The translations under genes and the position numbers were made by a program. A DNA stretch of 64,000 nt from Aphanomyces cochlioides (lineage: Eukaryota; Oomycota; Saprolegniomycetes; Saprolegniales; Verrucalvaceae). Shown one piece after another: positions 1 through 11,702 of this stretch (positions within the stretch are counted from its first letter, which is position 1; each line of letters begins with the position of its first letter). The notes beneath the pieces were generated by a model. That model searched no databases. It worked only from the letters and a program-made list of their open reading frames with translations, and was not told where the DNA came from. The stretch lies in contig JAHQRK010000004.1 in the NCBI GenBank assembly GCA_019828595.1, forward strand, positions 372,001-436,000, given 5' to 3'.

Positions 1-3000
1 AATGTTGAGACGAATGAAAAGCATCTTCTGACCTGGCGTGTGATAGTGTAACTACGAATGCGATGTAGAGGAGATTCAGGTGCACTCCAAACTAATGTGA
101 CAGAATTTTGCGTCGTTTCTTCTGTAATAATTGTTGGAGGTTGAGGAGCCGACGGAGGCAAGCTGTAGTTGAGCCCCGAAGCAATATCCATCATTTCTTC
201 CACTTTATTTACCATTCGAGATATAATAGACTTCAAACGCAAGATAGCTGCTTGTTTCTCTTGCTTCAGAGCTTGCCAGCGTTCAAGGCGATCCATTAAC
301 ACCTAAGCAACATCAATGTTTGAAATTAGGTTCCCCTACCTCCTCGTGAAGGGCACGACAGCGCTTTTGACTTTGGTCACTTTCCCGACTGGTAAAAGCA
401 CGGACATAATCGTACAATGGAGATTGATAGATCAACTCTTGGATGTTAATCATCCAAAATATGACGATTGACAACACGGGGACAGTTGCTCCCACGTCTG
501 GAGCACTGGGATAATTCTTTGGGAATTTGTTGAGGTCCAAAACGGCGGGAGCTGAGAGGCAAACTTTTCCATTAACGTGCGTTCCGAGGGTGCAAAACTC
601 TGTGGGATTACCAAACACTGGTATTTGGAAGAGTACAAGAAGAAACATGTAGCCCCACGAAAACTCCCGCAGTCTTGAAAGCATTTTACTCTCTGGCGAG
701 TCAACGTCATTCACATAAACCAGCATATAAATTGCAAAGGCCAAATAAATGCCAGATGCAATGCCAGATCGAATGCATCCCGAGACAAATACCATAATCA
801 ACAAAACAAAAACCCAGTAGTTCATGACCATAAAGACAAGAAGACGCCAGGGCATTTGGTTTTCTTTCGTATTTGTTGTGAAATCATTTGCATCCCCTGG
901 CACAACAGATGCAGTCAAGGTGTCTCTGCAATTTTGACCCGAGTCAGTCTCACGAGCGGCAAATTCTGCAGCCATTGTTCGCTTTTCAATTTCCAGGTAG
1001 TACGGTTTTGCACCTGGGATCATGAAGACAAAAAGAATGCAACAATAGTCACTAAATAAGCCCATAGGGTGCTGAAAGTTTAGTGCCAAGTATTCAGCGT
1101 ATTCATCGTGATGTTCAAGCCATTTCCACGGCACCGTTGTGTTACGCGGCCAGTCAAGGAAGGGAGGAAACCAAAGCATGATAAAGTATTGGGTGACACA
1201 AACAAATAACAACATGATGGCCAAGTAATTCCAATTGCGGCAAACTGTAATAGGATGAGATACCATGATCCATCGAACCACCAACAAGTACATGACACTA
1301 ATGATGTTCAAGTGGATAAACGCAGAGATCAACAGCATAAGCATTGTCAGTGTCACTGAGCCTTCAGAAGCAAAGCGAATAAGGAAGTCTTGAACTGACT
1401 TCAGGAAAGGGGTGTCTTCGCTCATGTTGCTACTGCTGGCATGCCATTCGCTGGGCTTTCTTGGCCGTTGTTTCTTAGTATTTGGCTTTGCATCTTTTTC
1501 TGGATCCCAGAATTGCGATGCACGAGTTACTAGGCATAGTAACATGACAACCATGTGTTCCCACGTCATGGACCAAATAGATGAGTGATAATAGTTTCCA
1601 CCGTTTGCCGTATCGGTATTGTTAGATTTGCCCTCCATTAGTTCAGCCATTGTCTTGTTTACACGAGCTAGACCAATCCAACTAGCGCTGTCTTCAAATG
1701 ATTTCGCGTGTTCAGGGCCAAATAGCAATTCGAGCCTATCTGGTTGCAAAGAACGAAATTGGAAAGCATATAGACACAAAATAAAAAACGATGAGAGCCA
1801 AAAGAGAGATTTCCATGAGCCCGTCCACTTTGGTTTGAAGAGCGTCGTAATAAGAATGGTCAAGTAGGTTACATTGAAGGCGTTGATGTTTCTGCACACA
1901 ATTGCCATGTTGAAAACCAAGAGTACAATAGGGCTGTTCACAAAGACCATTCGTTTTAACTCATTCACAATGACGATAATTGCGTCGATAAATCGACTTC
2001 GACCTGGAGGTAAAATTTCATAGTGTGGGAGTTTGCGTTTCATTGATCTCAGATTCCAAGCCGTGAGTGCAGCAAGCTATAATACAATGAGATAACGGAA
2101 CTTATAAATCGTTTCACATACCAGTGCTGTGGGAAGTAGGTAAACAAATAAACCTGACAATTTCGTTGTGGCTGAATGCCGATGCAAACCAACATCTTCT
2201 AACGTCATGAACTTGTCGAGGTGCCATTTCTCATGGATATAAGTCGCAACGGCTTCAAATTGGTAGATGTATCGCACCACGAGCACAAGAACTTCATAGA
2301 CTAGAACAACTCTCCACAGGAATTGCGTCTTGGTCGAATTTCCTCGTGGGGATTTGATCATTGAAGCCATGTGGGACCCAAGTAGTGTAAACATCAGGAA
2401 AACTTGTAGCAAGCCAAACAAGGTAACTCGACCACTGGAGTCGACTTCGTAGATAAAACCGAGAAGCAGAAAGCCAACATAAGTCACGATACCACCCACA
2501 AAGCGAAAGAGCATGTCAATTTCAAGCGTAATGCGGGAAATGAAAAATACTGGTCGCCCTGGTGCTTGGGCTAGCATGGCTTCCCGCTCAGCACGTCCTG
2601 CATCGGAGCGCATGTAAATGACTAATTGAATCACAGCTTGCAGGATCAAAATTAATTGAGCGGTAAATAGAGTAGGCCACAATTTCTCCCACCCAGAAGG
2701 ACGATCGCCTTTGACACCAGGACCAGCAAAACATGTCAACCCCCACGTATCTGTCTTCACAGTGTCGAATCTAGTTGGGCAAATCACGTTCCACATGTAA
2801 ATGAGAAAGCACACAGCCAGAGCATAAGACAGAAGCCATCGCCACAATCGCCTGGAAATATTATTAGTTGAGATATTTTAACGAATGGCATGTTACCGTC
2901 GAAGACGCTTGAAGACAGATAAAAATGCAGCAAGCAAAAGGTACCCTGTTTGGAGCAAATTGACTGAAGTACTCAAGACAGTCACTACATCAAAACGTTA

Positions 3001-5056
3001 CTTTTCCAGTCCATGATGTTTTACTCACCGAAAATTGTGAAAAGCACCAATGTGTCCAACAGAGAAACAAAAACACATTGCATATCTTTGAACCACAATG
3101 CTAAAATCTCCACGAAATTCATACGGTGCTACGAGAACAAGTTAGAGGAGGTATATTCACGTATCAAACCATTTGAATATGTTCTTGTTGCACTTGGGAT
3201 GAAGTCGCTGACATGTCGGACAAAACACTAATACGAACTTCTTGGTTGAGTAGCTCTAGAGCCTTTTCTTCACGCAATTCTTGCAAGAGATCTCGATATC
3301 TGAGGCGAATTCGTAGACAAAAGCACATGACCAACAGACATGCATTTTGAATGGCGAGATCAATCAAGGGGTAAGCAGAAATTCCCAATCGGAGCTCGTC
3401 GACCAAATCACTCACCCAGTTTCGCTCTGCCAATGCAGGGATATCAAAAAGGTACACCACACACGCTGAGAACACCGCGTACGAGCTGAGAACGATCAGC
3501 AGCATACGTGGAATAACCAGACCGTATGAACCGAGTGTCAACAGAGCAACGCCGAAAAGAATAGACATCAGATACGATGGGTACGAAACACTCCAGAACA
3601 ATGCAGCGACAATCGCACCCAAAACGCCACGGTCCTCGAGAAAAATACGAACGATTAAACTCTCTCGAGACAAGAGCTCTTTCGCTGAAAGCTTCGTAAA
3701 GCTGCTGGAAGACTCGTGAGCTGAATAAAACGACGTCCGGGTTGACGCGTTGTTTGCTCTTTCTCCAGTCCAGCGGCGTTGACGAAGACTGTGAGTTGGA
3801 TTGCTCAAAGGTTCATGGTACAAAGTTTCCGCAAGAGACTGGCGCCGTTGAGGGGTTGGCTCGTCGTGAGTTGATTCTTCAACAGGCAGAGATGCTAGTT
3901 GTTTGTAAATTGGGCACGCTCTTGACGCTGTTGCCAGAAGAAAGAGCTGAGCCCCATAGAAGACGTATCCCGGCCAGTTATCCCAAGACTACAATTGAAT
4001 CATCTTCAACCATCTCTGAAGTAACTTACCCCAGGCAAGACAAATATATTGGCATATTTGCCAACCTTTCGCCCAAATGCGGAATCATGGAAGCGTGGAT
4101 ATTGAAAGGCGTGACTAAAAATGAGTTAGAAGAGCTCAACAAGAAAAATACCAGAAGAGAAGTACAGGAATGGTCAAAGTGACCAAAAATCTCATTGAGG
4201 ATGGTCCAAAGAAATAGCAAAATGTGGACTCGCTATTTTCCAACTGCCTTCTTGTAATTCGGGGACTTTTCACGGTCCAAACAATCAAGCAGTACAAGAA
4301 AATCAAAAAGTACGCCCCACACAAAACGCCAGGAGATGACAAAGCACAGAGGAAAAGAGCAATCAAGGCAATAACTTCGCTTCCACCAATAATGATAATC
4401 AGCGCTTCCTTGGAGAAATATGACTCTTCCACTGAATTGTTGTCGTCTTGAGCGAGTTCATGATGCGATGACGATGCGACCAAATCTTGACTCTTCACGG
4501 GTGCTTTTAGGAGCTGCTTCTTGAGCAAATACAAATGAATAATGCTGGAGAGAGAAATGAGAGCATCAGGTCCAATCCCTAGAAGGTATTCGTCCCAAGT
4601 GACCATGTAGTTGATCCCCATGATGGATAGAATTTCTTTCCCTGGCAGTGGAGAAACGTCTTCGATCGATTGTCCAGGTGCAAGCACAGCTCCTTTTAGC
4701 TTTGACTTGTACCATACGATAGAGAAAATGTTTCCACCAACACCACATATTGCTACAAAGAGTGTAAAGACCGTAAGGAGGCGGGATTTGAATGTATAGA
4801 GGATGCCAATGATCCAGGCCACCAAATAGAGAGACGAGAGCACACTTCCTCGAACAGCGGTCGCCAAAAGCAATGAAAAGGAGAAAACAACATCAGCAAG
4901 GAACCAGACGACTTTCATCAACGTCCTCTTGGACCAAAACTTTGGTTTTTCCCTTGCTGTCGCATGAGAATGTTTCGCTGTCGAACTAGGCCTCGGTGCG
5001 GTACTCAAAGCCACTATGTAGTCTCTATGGTCACTGTTAACGTGTAGAAAGAGCAT
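1..5056 (-). CDS. Piezo-like mechanosensitive channel, N-terminal part (3' truncated)
   Basis: Eight exons join in one frame on the minus strand: 5056-4152, 4114-4030, 3988-3170, 3128-3029, 2984-2897, 2851-2122, 2076-340 and 302-33. The seven introns inside the window are about 37-45 nt, and a further donor at 32 leads out of the window. They encode about 1,578 residues with many membrane helices in repeated bundles, then a charged coiled coil (from RALHEEV across the last splice to MDRLERWQALKQEKQAA) and an FN3-like stretch (PQPPTI...NSVTLVWSAP). A long multi-span N-terminus followed by a beam-like coil fits Piezo, which gates cation flow on membrane tension; the pore-forming C-terminus would lie outside the window. 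The family call rests on topology and the beam-like coil, not on a search. The start is the first ATG of the open frame; an upstream exon is possible. The alternative is another large multi-span membrane protein. Confidence 0.6.
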
Positions 5057-5164
5057 TTTAGCTTGTACCCGCCATCAAGAATTGCGCTGCTTTGGTTTGG
5101 AGGCGTTTTTGTATCTCTGTACGTTGTTTCGCCAGGCGCCGAAGAGCGCGTCGAGTCAGGGTCG

Positions 5165-5308
5165 ATGAGCAAAGTTGCCATCCGTTCGATTCTTCAGACA
5201 GCACGACCAAGGCAGCGGACAAGCGAGGAAGCGGTGGCCGCGGCGGTTAGTTTTGTGAGAGATTTGGTGGAATTCCAGCTGGCGCGTGAATTTAACATTT
5301 TTATATGA
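5165..5308 (+). CDS. Short ORF, possible remnant of a histone-fold (CENP-X-like) gene
   Basis: A 47-codon ORF begins MSKVAIRSILQTARPR and continues RTSEEAVAAAVSFVRDL. The pattern of a hydrophobic helix, a short basic loop and SEEAV followed by a helix ending in aliphatic and basic residues recalls the first half of the small histone-fold protein CENP-X/MHF2. The ORF ends in AT-rich repeat sequence, and I find no second exon. It is divergent from the Piezo-like gene, 109 bp start to start. It may be a truncated gene or chance coding. Confidence 0.2.
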   Translation: MSKVAIRSILQTARPRQRTSEEAVAAAVSFVRDLVEFQLAREFNIFI

Positions 5309-5930
5309 AAATTTGTATACCCTCTTGCTGTAAACCGTAGTACATTGAGATTTTCTTATTACTAATAAAGGGTAGTACCATTTTAGCCTAAAACGCCCAT
5401 TTTCAAAGACTGCCCTTTTCAATCATTACCTGGTTTTAATGACATTCAATGTCAAATTTTCATGATTAACTGTAACGTTTATAAATTTAGAATTGAAAAA
5501 CGTATACGTTAATTTGTTAAAATATCCATATCCTAATTGTGACATGTCACTAAAAGTCCCATGACATTCTCTTGCATAAACTGAACAAGCTTGAGCGTGG
5601 GGCCTCCAGCAACTCGCTAGAATCTTAGAAACCTCTGCAGATAGCTTGCTTCTCAGTGTAATCATGAATCAGCAGGCTTTTATCATAGTACTATCAGTAT
5701 TTGTGAGGCCAAACTTCAAGGTGCAAGATTCATGAGTACCTGGTTTTAGTGACATTAGTGTCATTATTTCCCGATATTTCGTTTTCAAAATCCTGAATAT
5801 CTCGTTAAAGTCAGGTAGTACGGAATGTCACTAAAATTAGTGCCTGACTGAGGCTATGACATAATGTCACTAAACAGACCGAAAATACTGTAAGATAAAC
5901 AGCAAATCGACGGATCAACTGGCGCAGAGT
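5300..5930. repeat. AT-rich intergenic block with dispersed short repeats
   Basis: No gene is seen. A sequence starting TACCTGGTTTTA(A/G)TGACATT occurs at 5427-5454 and again at 5738-5764. The related word AATGTCACTAAA, the reverse complement of TTTAGTGACATT, occurs at about 5826 and 5866, with a partial copy near 5545. TTTTAGTGACATT also recurs near 59,066. The arrangement looks like debris of a small dispersed element. Confidence 0.5.
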
Positions 5931-5937
5931 TGCCGCG

Positions 5938-8150
5938 ATGAGTGCGCCAAATGCATCGATCGCCGCGCCGCTGACGTGTTTCTCCTCGTAGGCGTGGATT
6001 CTCAAACGTATGTGAAAGCTATATCATCCATCGTCGAGGAAATCATCAAGGCGTATGAGAAGCACGAGCCGGTCAACATGACGCGGCTCAAGAACGACGT
6101 TGCCAAGATCTACAAGCTCCCAAGCATGCCCAAGGTACCATGCCCGCGCAAAACAACGCGATTCTGATGGATATCTAGCTAGTTGACATTATTTCCGCGA
6201 TTCCAGAAGACTACCGCGAGGAACTGCTGCCATACTTGAAAGCGAAACCAGTGCGAACGGCGTCCGGCATTGCAGTCGTCGCTGTCATGTGCAAACCTCA
6301 CCGATGTCCACACATTGCAATGACCGGCAACATTTGTGTCTACTGTCCAGGCGGTCCCGACTCGGACTTTGAGTATTCCACGCAGGTTCGTCCATCATAT
6401 CTTGCCTCTTTGGCTTGAACCTTGGGCAGGCGTACACTGGATACGAACCCACTAGCATGCGCGCAATTCGAGCGCGGTACAATCCTTACATCCAAACAAA
6501 GACGCGTGTGGATCAGCTCAAGCGCCTCGGCCACAACGTCGACAAGGTGCTTCAAGATCCATCGCTTCTCCGTTCTCATCTCCTGTAGGTCGAATTCATC
6601 GTCATGGGCGGCACATTCTTGTCTCTCGACAAGGAATACCGCGATTGGTTCATGCGCAATCTCCACGACGCTCTCTCTGGCCACACGTCGTCGTCAGTCG
6701 CGGAAGCTGTGCGCTATTCCGAACAAAGTCAAACTAAAGTCATATCTTGGATCTGTCGGACTCAATGACTCAACTGAAGCATGTAGTGCACGGCGATTAC
6801 ACTCGAGACGCGGCCGGACTATTGCTTGAAGCCGCATTTGAACGACATGCTCTCGTACGGCTGTACGCGCATTGAAATCGGCGTCCAAAGCATCTACGAA
6901 GACGTCGCGAGGGATACGAATCGCGGCCATACAGTCGCAGCGGTAAAGCTGTCGTCGATGATTCCTCAGTCCTGATCTTGAGCTATAGGTGTGCCATTCG
7001 TTCCAACTGGCGAAAGACTGCGGCTACAAGATCGTAGCACACATGATGCCCGACTTGCCCAACATGGGTTCGTCCACGCATGCTGACCAAGTTGCCATGA
7101 CAGACGGTCGTTGTAGGAATGGAGCGCGACTTGAACGGGTTTAAGGAATACTTTGAGAACCCATTGTTTCGCACAGACGGGCTCAAGATCTACCCGACGC
7201 TTGTCATCCGCGGCACGGGGCTGTATGAGCTGTGGAAGACAGGCCAGTACAAGGTACATCCATCGACATTGGTGCTCAGGACTTGATGGGTCGAGTAGAA
7301 CTACTCGCCGGACGAACTGGTCGACTTGATGGCTCGGTTGTTGGCGCTCGTTCCGCCGTGGACGCGTGTCTATCGCATCCAGCGAGATATTCCAATGCCG
7401 CTCGTGACGTCAGGTGTCGAGAATGGCAATCTGCGCGAGCTTGCATTGGCACGGATGAAAGATTTGGTCCGTGGGGAGCATGCAGCGCGAGTCTGATCTG
7501 GAGTAGGGACTCTCCTGCCGCGATGTGCGCACGCGTGAGGTGGGAATGAAAGGTATCCATGACCAAATCGCTCCCGACCAAGTCGAGCTCATTCGTCGTG
7601 ACTATGTGGCCAACGGAGGGTGCGCTTCCATCTCTCATGGGATTCACTCATCCTCGTGATAGATGGGAAACATTTTTGGCGTACGAAGATGTGGAGCAAG
7701 ATATCCTTGTCGGCCTTTTGCGGCTGCGCCAGACAAGGTCCCACCATCCTCACTTGCCACATGGCTTCATTGTTGGATTGTAGTCCCACAGCCTTTCGGT
7801 CGGAGATCCCACCAGGCACCTCGATCGTCCGGGAGCTTCACGTGTACGGCTCGGCTGTTCCGATTCATTCGCGCGACCCGACCAAGTTTCAGCATCAGGT
7901 TTGCTCGGTGTCGTTGGAGATAGCAACTCATGGAATTTCTAGGGCTTCGGCACGCTTTTGATGGAAGAAGCGGAGCGCATTGCGCGCGACGAACATGGCT
8001 CGTCGAAACTGGTCGTGATTGCAGGTGAGTTTGTCCACGTCGTTTTTGCGTTACTTCCCGCGATGGATTGTAGGTGTTGGCACGCGCCATTATTACCGTA
8101 AGCTTGGCTATGAGCTCGATGGGCCTTACATGTCTAAATACCTCGACTAA
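5938..8150 (+). CDS. ELP3: Elongator acetyltransferase/radical SAM subunit ELP3
   Basis: ELP3 is the catalytic subunit of Elongator, which installs the cm5-type modification on wobble uridines of tRNAs. The exons ending at 6134 and then 6179-6385, 6430-6546, 6589-6738, 6787-6942, 6989-7067, 7117-7253, 7299-7466, 7507-7619, 7663-7737, 7784-7898, 7943-8024 and 8074-8150 join in frame. The protein shows [15 protein letters not shown], the radical-SAM cysteine cluster in [17 protein letters not shown], the VMGGTF motif, LETRPDY, and a GNAT acetyltransferase end with [15 protein letters not shown] and [14 protein letters not shown]. The first exon is unclear: an ATG at 5938 opens [12 protein letters not shown], but that frame does not connect with the conserved [14 protein letters not shown] starting near 5994. 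Either an exon is missed or there is an indel. Family identity is not in doubt. Confidence 0.93.
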
Positions 8151-9040
8151 TGATGAACTCTTCGGCTCTGCGTTGATCGCAGCGAGGGACTAGACGGGGA
8201 CTCGAGTATCTCGGATTGTCCAGCGTACTGCAGACGGTAGTGGACACGCACAGATAGATCCACGTGAGGATTCTGCGCCAATCGGACGGCGCCAGGTCGA
8301 CAGCGAGAGACGTACTCGATGGTGTCGAGACGCGTTGGACACGACGAAACCCCCGTCGATGCTACTGTCGGCCTTTGGATTTTGGAGATGGGCTCTCACG
8401 GCCACAAGAATCGGCTTGGCGCCTTGGGGGTTCGAAAAAATTTCTTTTCGCAATTTTCGGATTTCACTTGGAATTTGTATTCTTGCTAATTGCATCCATA
8501 ATTCGAATTCCATGGATGCAATACAAACTCCAAGATATTTAATAATGCCGAGCTTGAAAAGATACATACACCGCGCCCGTGCGGCAAAAAAATGGTTTGG
8601 GTTTGATAGGCAAATCTATTGCACTTCGACGTTGAACTTCAACAATTAAAAAAAAATCTTCAACACTTGCGATGATGCACACATGGTGGTCAAAGCCAGC
8701 GAATCAAATCGAGAGATTCGCCAGCTTCAACAACGCAGAGCCAATCATAGTTGTGGAAGCGCGCGCCGTCATCACTTGAAGTTTGTATAGTCGCTGGCAA
8801 GTATCGAGGTATATACGAAGACAGCCCGCCTCGTAGTGTTGGTCTGCCCCTTCCCTTTCGAGGCATTTTTTATATGCAAGTATAGTTTATCCCAGTGAAT
8901 GCAAGGATTTTTTTAAATTTCAGAGGAGGGACGTAGTTGAGCTGCGTAATAAAAAACGAAAAATTTAATTCTTGCCCGCTCGATGAATTCAGTTGCCAAT
9001 TTGGCTGAAGCTCGTAGAAGCGACGAGTGAGCAGGCAGCA
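8151..9040. other. Intergenic region between ELP3 and HSF
   Basis: No convincing gene. An inverted repeat ATTGCATCCA...TGGATGCAAT sits at about 8490-8522, downstream of ELP3 and possibly a hairpin near its 3' end. The stretch before 9041 is AT-rich and is the likely HSF promoter and 5' UTR. An open minus-strand frame at 8190-8567 has no recognisable motif. Confidence 0.4.
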
Positions 9041-10270
9041 ATGACTACAGCATTGGGCGTGTCAATGAACACGACAGACGCGATGACGCGACTCAGGATG
9101 CCCACGACGCAAGAAGACAATGACATGATTTGCAGAGGATTTGACCATCTCCCTGCCACCCCGACAGATTCCAACGACCCAATGAGTTCCAACAGTGCCA
9201 GCGGCAGCTTTGTCACCAAATTGTTTGCGATGGTCGAGACGGAACCCGACTCGGTCGTGACTTGGATCCGCGAAGGCACTGCGTTCTGCATTGTGCAACC
9301 CAAGGTCTTGGCCGAAACGTTTCTCCCCAAGTACTTCCGACACGGCCGTTTCTCGAGCCTGATCCGTCAACTCAACTTTTACAGCTTTTACAAAGTCACT
9401 GAAGGGAGTGCGATCATCTATCAGCACTCACATTTCCGCAAGGGTCGCCCAGATTTGCTCGTTCACATCAAACGACGAGGTGCCGGGAAAGCCAAAGACC
9501 CTTGGATCGACCCTTTGAGCAACAAACACTCAGAACAGGATTCGCCCATGTACGCTCCCCTTACAACAACGACGTTGGGGGCGTCCGATATGTGCTCATC
9601 TCCTTCCAGCAAACCCCTATCGAGTCACAAGCCTGCGTTGTTGATGAACGATAACATGTCTCCCGCTTTGAAGCCTGGAACATCTCCCCTGTTGACTCCC
9701 CCTCTTGTGGACTTGAATCCACGAAAGGAGATGGCGAAGACGATGATGAAGCAACCTGTGCGTGCACATTTGGCGGCCATTTCCCATTCTCCCACCATGT
9801 TTGGCCTGAAGGAGAACCCAAATACTGGAACCTTGATGGCAGTCCGACCTTTTGACGAGATCTCTCAGGGCAACATGAAACCTCCGCTCTGGCGCACAAC
9901 ATCAAGCAGTGTCCCCATCAAAGCCGATCTCGAGTTTCCTCTATTTGACAAGAGTGTCAAGACTGAGTCCACGGCTGATCAGATGATTGATGACGCTATC
10001 TTGGACAACTTGTCGTTCGGCGACATGATGGATGCCTCCGTTCAGCCCTTCCAACAAGCTCAGACACCCGTTGTCGTTGATCCTCGATCGATGGTACTCG
10101 CCCGTGACTGCCTCAAAGGCCCCGCTGCATCCTCTTCTTCGGAATGCAGTGGCATCATGATGCAGTCAAACTCAATGCTGTTCGACCCAGAGTCCGACGA
10201 CACATGGGAGGTGCCATTGTCACCGCTGAACGACCCAGAAGATATTCCATGGCTGGATCTCTCCTTTTAA
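9041..10270 (+). CDS. Heat shock transcription factor (HSF-type DNA-binding domain)
   Basis: This intronless gene encodes 409 residues. The HSF winged-helix DNA-binding domain spans about residues 53-150: FVTKLFAMVETEP, the VTWIREGTAFCI segment, FLPKYFRHGRFSSLIRQLNF (the recognition helix region) and HFRKGRPDLLVHIKRR. The rest is long, polar and low in structure, rich in Ser, Pro, Met and Asp, with an acidic C-terminus (DPEDIPWLDLSF) like a transactivation tail. No long hydrophobic-heptad trimerisation region is obvious after the domain, which is unusual for a classical HSF1. The ATG at 9041 is the first in frame; earlier in-frame codons are not ATG. HSF-type proteins form an expanded family in stramenopiles, so this need not be a heat-shock regulator. 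It acts in the nucleus. Confidence 0.9.
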   Translation: MTTALGVSMNTTDAMTRLRMPTTQEDNDMICRGFDHLPATPTDSNDPMSSNSASGSFVTKLFAMVETEPDSVVTWIREGTAFCIVQPKVLAETFLPKYFRHGRFSSLIRQLNFYSFYKVTEGSAIIYQHSHFRKGRPDLLVHIKRRGAGKAKDPWIDPLSNKHSEQDSPMYAPLTTTTLGASDMCSSPSSKPLSSHKPALLMNDNMSPALKPGTSPLLTPPLVDLNPRKEMAKTMMKQPVRAHLAAISHSPTMFGLKENPNTGTLMAVRPFDEISQGNMKPPLWRTTSSSVPIKADLEFPLFDKSVKTESTADQMIDDAILDNLSFGDMMDASVQPFQQAQTPVVVDPRSMVLARDCLKGPAASSSSECSGIMMQSNSMLFDPESDDTWEVPLSPLNDPEDIPWLDLSF

Positions 10271-10371
10271 GTTAACGCCCCATTCGTATTTAGGAAGTAA
10301 GAGTAGTAATTTAACGCCGCTTGTGTCAGTAGAGAAGATCATGTAGAGTAACTAAGGATTAGCATTTTGAT

Positions 10372-11619
10372 TTATTGAGTCTTGACGTGCTCGAGAGCAT
10401 TGATGTCGGTGTCAATCATGATGTCTTCTTTGCTAATAAATAGGACGTGGTCATTGTATGGAGAGCTCGTCGGAAGTCGATGGTACTTCGTGTCACATCT
10501 TTGTGAGTCGTCGGTGAATAATCACATGGGGCCTATCATGAAACGTGGCTTCAATTCATTCCAGGCAACATACCGGTAATTCAGCAGCTCTTCGGAGAGC
10601 AAGTTCAAAAGGAGATGGCACATTTGAGCTTGGAAAGAGCGGACCGTTGTTCTTGTTCAAAGTCGAGCTCTTTGCGGAACTAATGTATTGTCCCGGGCCA
10701 GAACCAAGCTGCATTTCGAGAGTATTGAGCAGTCTGCTCTTGGCAAAAGTTGTGCCAGTGTATTTCATGCAGTGCTGGATACTGTTCGTATCTTCATACG
10801 CACCAGGACCCTACAGATGCGGTTTGAGATATTGAGCGAGAGTCGAGCAATTACTGGAGTCTCGTGGAGCTTCTGTATATCTGTCGGTCCCTTTGGTAAT
10901 GGGCTCCACGCGCCACCACCACCATACGTAGGTACACTGAGCGGTGGGTTATATTCGCCAGGTCCCTATTGCGATTCATTTCGTTAATGTGTCAATCGAG
11001 GGGCATGAATTACGGGAGTCAATCGAATCTCTTCACTCAAGTGCTTGCAATTGTTGTATCGAATGCGTGCCAGCTTGTGAATACGTTTCCGTTCACCAAC
11101 GATCGCTCGCTTCACCTCTTACAGCCAAATTATAGCAATGGGGAACCTCTTTCATACATTGAGGTTGTCAATATGGCGATAATTTGCAGCAATTTTTTTG
11201 GCCGCTTGGGCTTTCTTGAATGCTTGCACATTCTTAATATGTAAGACATTTGCTTCGCGCTCTTGGTTCATCAGTCGTTTGCTCTACGAAGACATGAATG
11301 AACACAGAGTCCTTGTCGACGAAGCAACCTCTTTTCGAAGCATGCTTTGCCACTGCGTCATTCGTCGTTTTTCCTGCAAGGACGCCTCCTATGTATTCGT
11401 TAGCTCAACTAAGCCAGGAGGTATTGCTTTGTCATCAAGCGTGGATTGAATATTCTGTCTTCGCTTTTGATCACTACGCTTTGCTTCAGCGATAACCTGT
11501 TGGAATGAAGAGAATAACCTTCGAAAAGACAAAAATTCATGTATTGTTGATTTGATACGAATTTCCAGACCCCGTTCAATCGAATCACGCCGGCGGTTCG
11601 ATTCACCAATCGACACCAT
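10372..11619 (-). CDS. Sperm-tail PG-rich repeat (STPG/SHIPPO-like) axonemal protein
   Basis: Reading the minus strand and splicing short introns gives a basic coiled N-terminal part and then repeated Pro-Gly motifs: PGPGEYNPPLSVPTYGGGG, GPGAYEDTNSIQ and GSGPGQYISSAKS. GPGxY repeats are the hallmark of STPG/ODF3-type proteins of flagellar doublet microtubules. Supported joins include the exon ending KHLSEEIRLTP to the GPGEYNPP exon, and that exon ending LHETP to the GPGAYEDT exon. Two joins are unresolved: the first exon (MVSIGESNRRRDSI... up to IPPG) meets an in-frame TAG before EASLQEKRR, and the last coding piece ending in HVKTQ does not connect cleanly. The gene fits an organism with motile zoospores. 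The coding extent is approximate. Confidence 0.6.
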
Positions 11620-11702
11620 TGGCTAATAAATATTTTGGGCGATTGTGATTGGCTCAATAAAATTTAAGAGAAAGTACTGGTCCCATGAGAGAAAGTACTG
11701 TT

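Noticed and set aside
6236..8142. Many short ORFs inside ELP3
   Set aside because: They are fragments of exons read in other frames; spliced ELP3 explains the region.
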